The notes: generated by a model not told the origin, from the sequence alone. 64,000 nt of DNA from Planctomycetota bacterium (GCA_027493525.1 JAOSKN010000001.1:1302001-1366000); one strand, 5' to 3'. Counted from the first letter of the stretch, positions 9,158-19,040 are shown. Made by a program: numbers and translations.

Positions 9158-10894
9158 ATGGCCATCGACAAGAAGAAACGCGACACCTTCGCCGGCCTCG
9201 CCATCCTCGTGGCCATGCCGATCGTGATCTTCGCGAACCTCGTCGCCGACCGCGCCTTCAAGCGCTGGGACCTGACCGAGGAGCAGCGCTACAGCCTCAC
9301 CGAACCGTTCCAGAAGGTCCTGGGACGCCTCGAAGCCCCGCTCCAGCTCACCTATTACGTCTCCTCCACCTGGCCCAACCAGTACCAGCAGCTCAAGCGC
9401 GACATCCTCGACAAGCTGGAAGAAATCAAGAGTTTCGGGCGCGGCATGATCGAGCTGCGCATCGTCGACCCGCTCGAGGACTCCAAGGCCCGCAAGAAGC
9501 TTCAGGAGGCCGGCGTCGAGCAGACCATCCCCGAGATCGCCCAGGACCGCGTCGCCTACTCGGTCCTTTACAGCACCTTGGAGGCGACCTACTCGCGCAA
9601 GCCTTCGGTACTGATCCCGCTCGTCGAGCACGCCGACGACCTGGAGTACCTGCTGGCCAACCGCATCCTGGAGCTGACGCTCGAGAAAAAGCCCATCATC
9701 GCGCTTCACCTGCCGCCCGCGGTCAACCGGAACTGGAATCCCACCCGCGGCGGGCGCCCCATCACCGGCTTCGAGTGGATCCTGAAGGGCGAAGAGGACG
9801 AGCGGAAGTTCGACGTGCGCGGCGTGGACCTCAACGCCGAGAGCCCGATCCCCGAGGGCGCGGAGCTCCTGGTCCTCGTCAACCCGCCTCAACTGAGCGA
9901 GCGCGCCCAGTACGAGGTCCAGAAGTACCTCGCCGAGGGCGGCAAGGTCTTCCTCATCGCCACCCCCTGGACGGCCAACATCGACCTGCGCTGGCGCGTC
10001 GAGGAGACCCCCACGGGGCTGGAGGACTTTCTTGAAAACCTGGGCATCGCCTACGGCAAGGAGTTCGTCTGCGACACGCAGAACGTGCGGATCGCCCACA
10101 TCGACCAGTTCACCCAACAGATGAAGCAGGAGAAGCTCTGGCCTTTCGTAATGATCCTGCCCCAGAACTACGACCAGGATCAGCCCTTCCTGCGCTTCCT
10201 CCCGCCGCTGGCGATGCCCTTCCCGGCCGAACTGATCCTGGATGAAAAAAAGCTCGACGGGCACGGCCTGGGCTTGAACGTACTTGCCCGGACAAGCGAG
10301 CGCTCCTGGCGCGAGCCGCGCACGCCCGTCTATCGGCAGGCGCCGGATGACCAAATCGCGCAGCGAACCGAGTTCAACCCCAACTTGCCCGTCTGGATCC
10401 GCCTCACCGGGCAGTTCCCCTTCGAGTGGGACGGCAAACCCGCGCCGGCCTGGCCGGACGACGAGGAAGCACCCGGCAAGCCGCGCGATCCGGCGACCCA
10501 GACTCCCGCGAACCTGGCGAAGAAGCCCGGGATGCTGATGCTCTGGGCCTGCCCCAACAGCTTTCACGGGCACCTGGTTTTCTCATCCGAGCGCGACGTG
10601 GCCGCGCACTTCGTCGCCAACCGCATGCTCCTCACCAATCTGGTCGAGACCTTCAGCCTGGGCGAGGAACTGACCCAATTGCGCAGCAAACGCTACGAGA
10701 CGCGCACCATCCGCAAGTTCGACGGCGAGGGCGAGGACACCAAACGCAATGTGTTAAAGGCGTTGATGATCGCCGGCGTGCCGCTGGTGCTGATCGCGCT
10801 GGCCATGGTCCGCTTCTTCATGCGCCGCGCCGACCAGGTCGGCTACGAGCGCAAATTCTCTGAGACCACGGGACCGTCCAACTTTACGCCATGA
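9158..10894 (+). CDS. GldG-family ABC transporter auxiliary protein
   Basis: A 578-residue protein with one N-terminal membrane helix (about residues 13-30) and one C-terminal helix (about 540-560); the part between should face the periplasm. After the first helix comes the family opening RWDLTEEQRYSLTEPFQKVLGRL, with LQLTYYVSS following. The central ELLVLVNPPQLSERAQYEVQKYLAEGGKVFLI matches the ABC-transporter auxiliary (GldG, DUF4350-like) fold. Its stop overlaps the next start (ATGA), so it is coupled to the DUF4340 gene. Confidence 0.85.
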   Translation: MAIDKKKRDTFAGLAILVAMPIVIFANLVADRAFKRWDLTEEQRYSLTEPFQKVLGRLEAPLQLTYYVSSTWPNQYQQLKRDILDKLEEIKSFGRGMIELRIVDPLEDSKARKKLQEAGVEQTIPEIAQDRVAYSVLYSTLEATYSRKPSVLIPLVEHADDLEYLLANRILELTLEKKPIIALHLPPAVNRNWNPTRGGRPITGFEWILKGEEDERKFDVRGVDLNAESPIPEGAELLVLVNPPQLSERAQYEVQKYLAEGGKVFLIATPWTANIDLRWRVEETPTGLEDFLENLGIAYGKEFVCDTQNVRIAHIDQFTQQMKQEKLWPFVMILPQNYDQDQPFLRFLPPLAMPFPAELILDEKKLDGHGLGLNVLARTSERSWREPRTPVYRQAPDDQIAQRTEFNPNLPVWIRLTGQFPFEWDGKPAPAWPDDEEAPGKPRDPATQTPANLAKKPGMLMLWACPNSFHGHLVFSSERDVAAHFVANRMLLTNLVETFSLGEELTQLRSKRYETRTIRKFDGEGEDTKRNVLKALMIAGVPLVLIALAMVRFFMRRADQVGYERKFSETTGPSNFTP

Positions 10895-12138
10895 GCCCCA
10901 GGCAGCTTATCATCCTCTGCGCCGTCCTGGCCGTGCTGGTCGGCGCCTACTTTCTCCTCCCTGGCGGTCCAGGCCGGCGGGGCGGCGAGCGAGGCGCGGG
11001 GCTCAAGACGGGCGAGCCGATCTTCGAGGGCTTCGATCCCGAATCGGCCCGCGAAATCGTGATTGAGCAAAAGGACAGCGAGATCCGCCTGCGCCGGGTC
11101 GAGGGGACGAAGTGGGTGCTCGCCAGCCACGACAACCGCCTGGCGCAATGGACCCGGATCGAGAAGCTGCTCCAGGCGCTCCAGAGCGTCGCCTACGTTC
11201 AGCCGCGGCTGGGCGAGTCCAAGCTCTTCGAACTGGATCCCGATCACCGCAGCCGGCTTACGGTTGACGGCGAGAACGGCCGGCCGGTCCTCGCGCTCGA
11301 CATCGGCCGCGCTCCGCAATTCGACCGCTGCTTCATCACCCGCGGCTCCGAGACCGAGGTGCTGGAGGTCGATCGGAACTTCGATGAGCTCGCCGGGCAC
11401 CAGCTTGTGAAAGAGCGCCGGATCCTGAAGCCGGAGTATTGGTACGATCTGGCGTTGCTGCGCTTCAAGGCCAACGAGGTCATCGAAATTGTTCTTAACA
11501 ATAGGGAGGACAAGCCGATACGCGCGCGGCTCTGCGTAGCCGGGAAGGGGCCGTTGAAACCCGGGGAACCGATTCCGCAGCCAAAGCCGGCCGCCCGAAC
11601 CGGCGAAGGCGGCGAAGAGGAAGAGCCGAAGGAGACGATCAAGCTCGAATGGCGACTGGTCGAGCCTGAGGATTGTTTGGCTAATGAGAATACAATCAAG
11701 GGAATAGCCTCGACCGCCGCGTGGCTAAACGCCGAAGGCTACGCCGATGGGCTTCCGTCTGAAGCCGTGGGCCTGGAATCCCCACGCGCGACCACGAAGG
11801 TGGTGCTCGCCGACGGGACCTCGCACACGCTCAAGTTCGGGCAGGTGGGAGAGGACTACGCGATCCTGCAAGTCGAAGGACGGAAAGACATTTTCAAGAT
11901 CGCGCCGTTCGTGCGCGTGGCGCTGACGCCAGGCCTGGAGAAGCTCCGCAAGCGCGCCGACGACCCGCTCGAACTGCCCCCCGACACCGCGCTCCCACTT
12001 CCAACCCCAACACCCGAAGGGACTAAGACCGGTGCGGCGCAGAAGGCTCCGCCCAAGATCGATGAAAAGACGCGCCCGGAGGCCATCCCGCCCATTCCCG
12101 AACACGAGCAGAAGCCGGATTACGTCAGGCCTGACTAA
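10891..12138 (+). CDS. DUF4340 domain protein of the GldA/F/G operon
   Basis: A 415-residue protein anchored by a single N-terminal helix (about residues 5-23). The repeated beta-rich pattern IVIEQKDSEIRLRRVEGTKWVLASHDNRLAQWTRIEKLLQALQSV is the DUF4340 signature, and a second similar unit lies near SHTLKFGQVGEDYAILQVEGRKDIFKI. A Pro-rich tail ends the protein. The gene overlaps the GldG-like stop by 4 bp. Such proteins co-occur with GldA/F/G sets and probably form the extracytoplasmic part of the complex; the biochemical role is unknown. Confidence 0.82.
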   Translation: MSPRQLIILCAVLAVLVGAYFLLPGGPGRRGGERGAGLKTGEPIFEGFDPESAREIVIEQKDSEIRLRRVEGTKWVLASHDNRLAQWTRIEKLLQALQSVAYVQPRLGESKLFELDPDHRSRLTVDGENGRPVLALDIGRAPQFDRCFITRGSETEVLEVDRNFDELAGHQLVKERRILKPEYWYDLALLRFKANEVIEIVLNNREDKPIRARLCVAGKGPLKPGEPIPQPKPAARTGEGGEEEEPKETIKLEWRLVEPEDCLANENTIKGIASTAAWLNAEGYADGLPSEAVGLESPRATTKVVLADGTSHTLKFGQVGEDYAILQVEGRKDIFKIAPFVRVALTPGLEKLRKRADDPLELPPDTALPLPTPTPEGTKTGAAQKAPPKIDEKTRPEAIPPIPEHEQKPDYVRPD

Positions 12139-12265
12139 TCAACCTTATTGCAATCAAGAAGTTATGTAATTGGACCTAAGACGATCCGGATACTGAACGT
12201 GTTGTACCCCTCCCCTCCCTTCCGATTGGTTGTTGCAGAACATGCTGTTTACACGTCCTGGAGAT

Positions 12266-13561
12266 ATGAAACGACGCTCCTTCTTGAATCGATCCATGAT
12301 ACGGTTCTGTAACGTATTCATGATTATGACGATGCTGGCTTGCCCCGGCCTGGGAACCGCTCTGCAGGCGGACGGCTGGCACGAGCCGCCGTTTGAGAAT
12401 AGCCCCCTCGACTTCTGGAAAAAGAACCGCGAGCGCCTGGGGTTCGGGTCGGGGAAGGACGAGGCGCCCGATCCGCGCGCGCAGCCTGAAATCGAGGATC
12501 TGGATAAAGCCAAACGATTACACCATGAACTGTTACAGAAAGCCGCCTCAGAGAAGGACGAACAACGCAAGGCCGAGATTCTCGAGGAAACGCAGCGACT
12601 CGGCGCAGCGATTCAATCCTATGGGCTGACGGAAGGCGAGCGACGTACCCCGGACCTCCGGCGTAAAGCCTTTATCCATCATTGTGTTACGGCGTTGGCC
12701 TATACGAACGACGACAACCTCTCCTATGCCGAGTTCCCCTGGGTGTTGGAGAACCGCAAACGCTTTCTGGACGAGATGATAGAGGTCTTCGAGCGGATCG
12801 GACCGCAGGCGGTAGCGCAGCTTTGGGAGCATCTGCGCGAGGAACTCGCCCATGCCGCCGATGCAAAGGACGGCAGGGATGAGGCTAAGACGAAGGCGAA
12901 GGAACTGGAGCGGCGGATCGCGGAGATCCAGACGAAGCAGCGCGCGGCGACGAGCCAAGCGCTCTGGGACTCGCTCCAGGTTCATATCCCCCCGCTGCAA
13001 GAGGAGTTGGCGCGGCTGCGCAAGATCGCCGCGGGGCAGGCGCCCGATACGCCGACCACGCAGGGCGCCCCGCTGCCGGGTACGCGACCTGACAAGCTGT
13101 TGATGTTCAATAAAATGACCGGCAAGGCCGAGGATCCGTTCGGCCATACGGCCAACCTGCCGTATGACCGGTTTGGTCTGATCGTGTCCAAGGATTACGT
13201 GGAAAGCCTTACGCGGGCTCTGGTTGCGATTGGGGTGCCAGGGCTGCGGGACTGGGTCCAAGGGTGCTGGGATCCGAGCCCCACCGTCCGCGAGCACGCC
13301 CGGAAGACCTTCGCCCGAATCGGGCTCAACGCCGTGCCGGCTCTGGTGGAAACCCTCAAGGAGCAAAAGGATCCGGCGCGACGCCTGCTTCTGGCCAAGG
13401 CTCTGGGCGAACTGACGGGGCAGAACTTCGGCGAGGATGCCGAGAAGTACCTGACTTGGTGGGAGGCCCATCGCGCCGGTCCGGTCAACGTCCCGCCCCC
13501 GCCACTCCCGCAGCCTGAGCCCGATCCCGCAGAACCCCTCCAGATCGGTCCGCGGGAGTAG
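12266..13561 (+). CDS. Secreted protein with coiled coil and HEAT-like C-terminus
   Basis: A 431-residue product from the ATG at 12266, chosen because GGAG lies 6 bp upstream and a signal peptide follows (MKRRSFLNRSMIRFC then a hydrophobic run, cut near LQA/DGW). A longer reading frame from 12230 has no ribosome-binding site. Residues about 80-250 are charged and helical (probable coiled coil). Residues about 300-400 contain a HEAT-like pair (VREHARKTFARIGLNAVPALVETLKEQ, RRLLLAKALGELTGQNFG). The tail is Pro-rich. No catalytic motif is visible and the function is unknown. Confidence 0.75.
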   Translation: MKRRSFLNRSMIRFCNVFMIMTMLACPGLGTALQADGWHEPPFENSPLDFWKKNRERLGFGSGKDEAPDPRAQPEIEDLDKAKRLHHELLQKAASEKDEQRKAEILEETQRLGAAIQSYGLTEGERRTPDLRRKAFIHHCVTALAYTNDDNLSYAEFPWVLENRKRFLDEMIEVFERIGPQAVAQLWEHLREELAHAADAKDGRDEAKTKAKELERRIAEIQTKQRAATSQALWDSLQVHIPPLQEELARLRKIAAGQAPDTPTTQGAPLPGTRPDKLLMFNKMTGKAEDPFGHTANLPYDRFGLIVSKDYVESLTRALVAIGVPGLRDWVQGCWDPSPTVREHARKTFARIGLNAVPALVETLKEQKDPARRLLLAKALGELTGQNFGEDAEKYLTWWEAHRAGPVNVPPPPLPQPEPDPAEPLQIGPRE

Positions 13562-13611
13562 CGCTCCACTGGCTGCTACCTTGAGCGCTACTACTCGAGC
13601 CCTACCCCAAG

Positions 13612-13641
13612 CGCCCGCTGAAGCCTCCGGCTCAGCGGGCG
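13612..13641. terminator. GC-rich hairpin between convergent genes
   Basis: A long stem (CGCCCGCTGA-A-GCC paired with GGCTCAGCGGGCG, one bulged A, 3-nt loop) sits between convergent genes and ends next to the stop codon at 13643. No clear T tract follows on either strand, so it may act as a Rho-aided or bidirectional terminator. Confidence 0.45.
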
Positions 13642-13642
13642 G

Positions 13643-15046
13643 TTACTTGTCCGACGCGCGGCGGACGGTGACTTTGCGGACGTATATAGGTCCGCCTTTC
13701 ATGAAAAAGATGCGCAGGTCGGCGCCGGAATTCTGGGCGTTGCGGAACTTCTGGTTGGTCATCGCGAGCGACTTAACGGCCCAGGTCTTCTTTCCTTCCA
13801 GGGTGGCAGTCCCGCCAATCTCGAAGACCTTATCGGCGGTGCTGTACTGGAGATGGAACGCGCCCTGGTCGTCGTAGCACTCCACGTCGACGAGCATCTT
13901 GTGCGCGTTGGCGAAGTTATCGGCCCAGAGGTCGTCGAGCTTCAGGTGCAGGTAGGTAGGGGCCTGGAAGATTCCGCAGGGCCGGCCGTCCTTGGCGCCG
14001 TACTGGAACTTCCCATCTCCTGGGGGCATGGCTTCGGCGCGGAGCCCCTTGGTCTCGTTTTCGGCGAACTCGATCCATGCCGAATCCTGCGCGCCGGAAT
14101 CGCCGATGCGCTTGAGGACGCGCATCTGCTCCAACCCGGTTAGCTCGTTGACGCATTGCTGATACCAGTGGGCGGCGCGGGCGCGGAGGGCGTCCTGCTC
14201 GGCGGGCGGCTTGCCTTCGGACTGCTGCCACCAGGCATCGCCGAGAGCGACCTTGGCTTCGTTGCTGGGCGCGCCATCCAGGTCGAGGCGCGCGCAGGTC
14301 GCGAGGCTGCCGTCGGAGCCCTTGGCCAGGTGCGGGAGCGCCTTCGCGGCGTCGCCCTGGGTGAACCAGAGGAAGCGGCCGAGGGCGAGGTTCGCCGCCG
14401 GATCGTCGGGCTGGGTCTTGAGGGTCTCGCGGGCCTTCTGGACCTGGAGAAACGCGCGGCGGGCCTGCTCGACGGCGCCCTTCTGCGCGGCGGCGAGCTT
14501 CGCCAGCTCGGCGTCGCGGGCGACGGCGGCGCACTCCTGGGCCTTCTGGACGGCGCGCTCGGCCTCGGCGTAGAGCTCTTCCTCCAGCGCGGTCTTGCCC
14601 AGCCCAAGATAGATGCCGGCGAGTTCCTTGACCTTCTCCATGTCGCGAATCTGGCGGCGGCACTGGTCGAGGCTCGCGAAGGTCTCCTGGTAGGTGTCGA
14701 GCCGGTAGGCCCTGCCGAGGTCGGCGACGGCGCGCGCGGCGGCGAGGGGTTCGGCGGCCTGGACGGCGAGGCGGCGGGCCTCACTGAGCAGCGCGTATTT
14801 GGATACTTCATCCTTCTCGGCCTGCGCCTGTTCGAGGAGCTTGCGGGCGAGCGCGGCGAGGGCCTCGGGCGCGGCGGCGGCGTACTCGGCCTTGAAGACC
14901 TCCTTGACCTGGGCGACAGCCTGGTTGAGCGCCTCGCGGGCGGGGAGGGGCTTGCGCGGGTCGGCGGCGGGCTCGGCGGCGCAAAGCGCGCCGGCGGTAA
15001 TAAGGGCTAGTACGGCGGCACAGGACCACGCGCGCAGGAAGGTCAT
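13643..15046 (-). CDS. Secreted helical-repeat protein of unknown function
   Basis: A 467-residue product with a clear signal peptide (hydrophobic residues 6-22, cut near CAA/EPA). Residues about 30-300 are Ala-rich and helical, with TPR-like spacing (AELYAEAERAVQKAQECA, DDPAANLALGRFLWFTQGDAAKALPHLAKG). The block RARAAHWYQQCVNELTGLEQMRVLKRI recurs in planctomycete secreted proteins. The last 150 residues are beta-rich (DVECYDDQGAFHLQYSTADKVFEIGG) and could be a carbohydrate-binding-like domain. No enzyme motif is seen. Confidence 0.75.
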   Translation of the reverse strand: MTFLRAWSCAAVLALITAGALCAAEPAADPRKPLPAREALNQAVAQVKEVFKAEYAAAAPEALAALARKLLEQAQAEKDEVSKYALLSEARRLAVQAAEPLAAARAVADLGRAYRLDTYQETFASLDQCRRQIRDMEKVKELAGIYLGLGKTALEEELYAEAERAVQKAQECAAVARDAELAKLAAAQKGAVEQARRAFLQVQKARETLKTQPDDPAANLALGRFLWFTQGDAAKALPHLAKGSDGSLATCARLDLDGAPSNEAKVALGDAWWQQSEGKPPAEQDALRARAAHWYQQCVNELTGLEQMRVLKRIGDSGAQDSAWIEFAENETKGLRAEAMPPGDGKFQYGAKDGRPCGIFQAPTYLHLKLDDLWADNFANAHKMLVDVECYDDQGAFHLQYSTADKVFEIGGTATLEGKKTWAVKSLAMTNQKFRNAQNSGADLRIFFMKGGPIYVRKVTVRRASDK

Positions 15047-15181
15047 CGGCTCGAACTCCTTAGACTCCCGGTGGAACCATCGTACCGAAGAAGGCGCGCC
15101 CTGCGCAAGCCAATGGGGGACCGGGTTCGCCGCGGGGCGCGCGAAGGGAGGACGGGTTGGGGGCGGCGGGATTCAAGGGGC

Positions 15182-15230
15182 GGGCGAGACGCCCGCGTTA
15201 CGAGGGCGTGTGCGCGCGTTACGAGGGCGG
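15182..15230. repeat. Palindromic intergenic element, copy 1
   Basis: Contains GGGCGAGACGCCCGCGTTAC followed by GAGGGCG, and a second partial unit GCGCGTTACGAGGGCGG from 15214. It is related to the elements at 17790 and 19041 by the shared pattern (palindromic GGCGNGACGCC core, then CGCNTTAC or CGCTAC). It lies between two genes at the edge of the polysaccharide cluster. Confidence 0.55.
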
Positions 15231-15246
15231 CACGAAAGGCGGTCGT

Positions 15247-16368
15247 TCAGGAACGGGCCGAACGCCGGATGCAGTCCAGCAGCGCGGCGGCGTGGGCGGC
15301 TTCGGTGTAACGGGCGCGGGCTTCGGCGCGGTTGGCTTCGCCGATGCGGCGGAGTTCGGCGCGGTCGTCGGCAAGACGGCGGAGCAAGGGCAGGAGGCGC
15401 TCGGCCGTGCCCGGGGCGACGAGGAAGCCGTTGCGACCTTCAGCCACGACGTCGGGGATCCCGCCGGCGGGCGTGGAGAGGACGGCGAGGCCAAAGTGGA
15501 ACGCCTCCAGGATGCTGATGGGCTGCCCCTCGACGGGGTAGCGGGTCGGGAAAACGAAAAGGTGGCTGCGGGCGAGAAGGGCGGCCTTGGCTTCGCCGCC
15601 GACCGGCCCGGCGTATTCAAGCCGCTCGAGGCGGTGCTCGCGCGCGAAGGCTTCGGGATCGACGGTGCTCTCCTCGGTGCGGTTCCCGGCGAGGCTGAAG
15701 GAGACGGGGAGCCCTTCGTCGCGGGCGCGGCGGGCGAGTTCCAGGAACTCGACGTAGCCTTTGGACTCGATCAGGTTGCTGAGGAAGAGCGCGCGCAGTT
15801 CGGGAGCGGCGTAGTCCGGCGCGGGCGCGGCCTCCGCGGCGCAGCGGAGGTCTTCCTCGACGCCGTTGGGCACAACCCAGACGCGGGCGGGCTCGACGAG
15901 GCCGTCGAACATGGCGCGGAGGCCGGGCGAGAGGACAACGACGCCCCGGGCGCGGCGGAGGAAGAAGCGCGCGCAGGCGCGGAGCCAGCCGGGCGCGGCG
16001 TCGTAGGCGGCGCGGTAGCCCCCGCCGTGGACATGGAAGAGCAGCGGCAGCCGGCGCAGCCGCGCGGCGGCGCAGAGCACGGCGTCGCGGGCGAGGCTGC
16101 CCTTCGATTGCCCGAGTTGAAGATAGAAAAGCCCGCAGCGTCGCGGCGCGAAGAGGATGCGCAGGGCCATGCCGAGGACCTTGAGCGCGCGGCCGAGGCG
16201 CCAGAGGAGCCCGGCGCGGGGCTGAAAGGGATAGGCGAGGTTCAGCGCGCGAAAGGGAAGGCCCTCGCGCTCCAGCGCCCGCAGGAGCATCCGGGTCGCC
16301 ACGCCTTGCCCGGTGACGGGCGGCGGAATGGAGACGGCCAGCAGCAGCGGGCGGCGCGCGTCACTCAC
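15247..16368 (-). CDS. Family 4 glycosyltransferase (GT-B fold)
   Basis: A 373-residue GT-B enzyme. The N-terminal domain has the loop PPPVTGQGVATRMLLRALE. The C-terminal domain carries PNGVEED, then LFLSNLIESKGYVEFLELAR, and the donor-binding EGQPISILEAFHFGLAVLST with PDVVAEGRNGFLV, the GT4 E-x7-E pattern. It transfers a sugar from an activated donor, probably in exopolysaccharide or O-antigen assembly. The start overlaps the stop of the upstream Wzy-like gene by 8 bp, so the two are co-transcribed. Confidence 0.88.
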   Translation of the reverse strand: MSDARRPLLLAVSIPPPVTGQGVATRMLLRALEREGLPFRALNLAYPFQPRAGLLWRLGRALKVLGMALRILFAPRRCGLFYLQLGQSKGSLARDAVLCAAARLRRLPLLFHVHGGGYRAAYDAAPGWLRACARFFLRRARGVVVLSPGLRAMFDGLVEPARVWVVPNGVEEDLRCAAEAAPAPDYAAPELRALFLSNLIESKGYVEFLELARRARDEGLPVSFSLAGNRTEESTVDPEAFAREHRLERLEYAGPVGGEAKAALLARSHLFVFPTRYPVEGQPISILEAFHFGLAVLSTPAGGIPDVVAEGRNGFLVAPGTAERLLPLLRRLADDRAELRRIGEANRAEARARYTEAAHAAALLDCIRRSARS

Positions 16369-17632
16369 GGGCGCGCTCCCGCATGCCTTCGTGGACGATG
16401 CCGATGGAGGAGATGGAGAGGAGCGCGGTCAGGAAGCCCACCGGGTTGTTGAAGGTGGGCATGGTGGTGACGACGCTGCCGTGGACCAGGGTGGCGAGAA
16501 GCACCGCCAGGAGCCAGGCGGCGAGGTTGCGGTTCTTCCCCGCCAGGTGGAGGTTGTTGAGGCCGAGGTAGAGGATCAAGAGGTACGGCCCGAAGAAGAA
16601 GAGCACGCCGACCGCGCCGCCTTTGACCATCATCTCAAGGTAGATGTTGTCGAAGTGCAGCGTGCTGAAACGCTTCTGCTTGCCCAGGCTGTCGTAGGAG
16701 CCAAGCGTGGACTGAGGCACTTCCTGGAAGCCGAAGACGCCTTCGAGAATCGGATTCTCCTTCTCGGTCAGATAATCGACATAAAGGGACCAGAAGGAGA
16801 GGCGCCCGCTGGCGATGGTGTCGAGCCGGCCTACCTGCTCGCGCTCGAGGAACGCGGTGAAGGCGACCGAAGCCAGGACGGTGTAGGCGAGGAGCGGGAG
16901 GAAGAGCTTGGAGCGCTCGGAGCGGCGCAGGATCCAGAAGAAGACCGCGGCGGCGATGTAGAAGCCCAGGGTGCCGCGCGCGCGGGCGAGGTACGCGAGC
17001 AGGACGCTGCCGGCGACGCAGACGCCGACGAGCAGGTAGACGCGGAGATCCCTGGCGCCGCCGGAGGCTTGGCGGGCGAGAAACCAAGCCAGGCAGGTGA
17101 TCACGAGCCCCTGCCCGACCATCGCGGCGAAGTGAGGGTTCTCGTAGCCGATGGAGATGCGGTCCTTCAGGATGGGGGCCAGCTTGCCCTGCTGGACGGC
17201 GAGGGCCCAGCAGACCAGGAGGTTCAGCGCGAAGGCGGCGGCCAGGAGCAGGCACATGCGTTTGAGCCGCTCGCGGGAGGCGGAGTAGTTCTGCGCGACA
17301 TAGAAGGAGCAGCCGGCCCAGAGAAAATAGAAGACGGCCATGGCGGGCTCCGTGTCGACCCGCGTCGCCTGAAGCAGGAGGAAATAGAACGGGAAGACGA
17401 AGGCCAATTGGAGGACGGGGTGGACGAGGCGGTTGGCGGGCGGGGCAGGCCGGTTCCAGAAGCGCGACAGCGCGTAGTAGGCCAGTCCGAAGGCGAAGAC
17501 CGCGCCGGCAATCGCGTGGGGCCGGTAATTGTAGAGCAGCAGGCGCAGGTCTTCGGAATAGAGCGCGCTGTTGGGGATGGGGACGAGGAGCGCCCAAACC
17601 GCGAAGAAGAGGAACTGAAGGGTCTCGAACAT
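16361..17632 (-). CDS. O-antigen ligase/polymerase-like (Wzy/WaaL) membrane protein
   Basis: A 423-residue protein from the ATG at 17632, where MFETLQFLFF begins the first membrane segment; a longer frame would add an Arg-rich non-membrane extension. About ten to twelve hydrophobic segments are visible. A large loop before the last helices (about residues 280-345, GRLSFWSLYVDYLTEKENPILEGVFGFQ through RFSTLHFDNIYLEMMVKGG) fits the Wzy_C/WaaL periplasmic loop with its conserved Arg and His. Likely role: polymerisation or ligation of lipid-linked repeat units at the outer face of the inner membrane. Polymerase and ligase cannot be separated by sequence alone. Confidence 0.82.
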   Translation of the reverse strand: MFETLQFLFFAVWALLVPIPNSALYSEDLRLLLYNYRPHAIAGAVFAFGLAYYALSRFWNRPAPPANRLVHPVLQLAFVFPFYFLLLQATRVDTEPAMAVFYFLWAGCSFYVAQNYSASRERLKRMCLLLAAAFALNLLVCWALAVQQGKLAPILKDRISIGYENPHFAAMVGQGLVITCLAWFLARQASGGARDLRVYLLVGVCVAGSVLLAYLARARGTLGFYIAAAVFFWILRRSERSKLFLPLLAYTVLASVAFTAFLEREQVGRLDTIASGRLSFWSLYVDYLTEKENPILEGVFGFQEVPQSTLGSYDSLGKQKRFSTLHFDNIYLEMMVKGGAVGVLFFFGPYLLILYLGLNNLHLAGKNRNLAAWLLAVLLATLVHGSVVTTMPTFNNPVGFLTALLSISSIGIVHEGMRERARE

Positions 17633-17789
17633 GGTCGCCCTGGCGCGCCTCCGGCGCGGACAGCGCCAGTGTAACCTGTCGCGCGTTCTGAGAGCCGCAT
17701 TTTCCACGGGCAGGCGTGGGCGCAGCGCGCTTCACGGGGTACGCGCTCGAGGGCATGAAGCCGCGGGGCTGAGACGGAGAGGGGCGCAG

Positions 17790-17819
17790 GCCGGCGGGAC
17801 GCCGGCGCTACAAAGGCGC
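17790..17819. repeat. Palindromic intergenic element, copy 2
   Basis: Reads GCCGGCGGGACGCCGGCGCT then ACAAAGGCGC. The GGCGGGACGCCGGCGCTAC core is identical to copy 3 at 19041. It sits in the intergenic space between the divergent Wzy-like gene and a GT4 gene. Confidence 0.6.
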
Positions 17820-17899
17820 GCGCCCGCGCCGGCCACCGATTTACAGGCCCGCGACCGGCGCGTAGGATGCCCCGGACTCACCTCGGGAGAAACCGGCCG

Positions 17900-19021
17900 A
17901 TGAGCGCCTTGCGGGTGGCGGTGTTGACCAACATGCCCACCTACTACCAGGTCGACCTGTTCAACGCGATCGCCGCGAACTGCCCGCAACTGGCCCTGCG
18001 CGTCTACTACCTGCGGAAGCTCACGCCCGGCCGGCAGTGGACGGTGCAGCCGAACTTCGCGCACGACCACGTCTTCGTGCGAGAGCGCGCGCTGAGCAGG
18101 CACTTTTATTTGAGCCCGGGTCTGACTCGGGAGCTGCGCGCATTCCGGCCTGACCTGACGGTCGTGGGGCAGTACGCGGGCGTGGGCATGCAGTGGACGA
18201 TGTACCGCTCGCGGCTCGCCGGGGCGGCGTGGGTCTACTGGAGCGAGCGCCCGGGGATGGAGTGGGCGGAGTTGCCGGTCATCCGCTGGGAGCGGATGCG
18301 GCGGCTGTTGCGCTGGTTCGCGCTGCTCCCGGTGCGGCGCTGGCCGCGGGAGATCTGGGGCATCGGCCCGTTCGCCTGCGAGTTCTATTCGAAGATCTCG
18401 CGGCGACCGGTTCGGAACCTGTCCTACTTCTGCGACCTGGGGCGCTACCTTTCGATCCCGCGCACTGCGCCGCCGGAACGGCCGCGCGTGCTCTACCTTG
18501 GGAAGTTCGTTGAACGAAAGGGCATCGACCAGCTCTGCCAGGCGCTGGACGCCTTGTACGCGAAGGGCGCGCGCTTCCCGATGGATTTCGCCGGCGACGG
18601 GCCACTGCGTCCGCTGGTGACGGACCTTGCCGCGAAGTACCCGGATCTCGTGACCTACCACGGCTTCAAGGAGATCGCGGAGCTGCCGGCGCTGCTGGGG
18701 AGCGCGGACGCGCTCGTCTGCCCCTCGCGCTACGACGGCTGGGGGATGACCGTGCCGGAGGGAATGGCTTCGGGGCTGGCGGTGGTGGCCAGCAACCGGA
18801 CGGCCTCGGCGGTGGAGCTCATCCGCGACGGCGAGAACGGGTACACGATCGAACCGACGGCGGAGGCGCTGGAGCGGCGGCTGGGAGCGCTGGCCGGCGA
18901 CCCCGCAACCTGCGCGCGGATCGGCGCGCGGGCACGGGAGTCGGTGCTCCCGTACGATGCGCGCGCCGGCGCGGCGCGCTTCGCGGAGTACGCGCTGGAG
19001 TGCGCGAAGCCGCGGAGTTGA
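17900..19021 (+). CDS. Family 4 glycosyltransferase
   Basis: A 373-residue GT-B protein from the ATG at 17900, which has GGGAG upstream and places MSALRVAVLTNMPTYYQVDLFN at the N-terminus; an earlier ATG at 17867 is possible. The C-terminal domain has LYLGKFVERKGIDQLCQALD and DALVCPSRYDGWGMTVPEGMASGLAVVAS, the GT4 donor site with E-x7 spacing, then IRDGENGYTI. Probably adds one sugar of the surface polysaccharide repeat. It is transcribed away from the Wzy-like gene. Confidence 0.87.
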   Translation: MSALRVAVLTNMPTYYQVDLFNAIAANCPQLALRVYYLRKLTPGRQWTVQPNFAHDHVFVRERALSRHFYLSPGLTRELRAFRPDLTVVGQYAGVGMQWTMYRSRLAGAAWVYWSERPGMEWAELPVIRWERMRRLLRWFALLPVRRWPREIWGIGPFACEFYSKISRRPVRNLSYFCDLGRYLSIPRTAPPERPRVLYLGKFVERKGIDQLCQALDALYAKGARFPMDFAGDGPLRPLVTDLAAKYPDLVTYHGFKEIAELPALLGSADALVCPSRYDGWGMTVPEGMASGLAVVASNRTASAVELIRDGENGYTIEPTAEALERRLGALAGDPATCARIGARARESVLPYDARAGAARFAEYALECAKPRS

Positions 19022-19040
19022 GCGGCAAGGCAAGGATGCG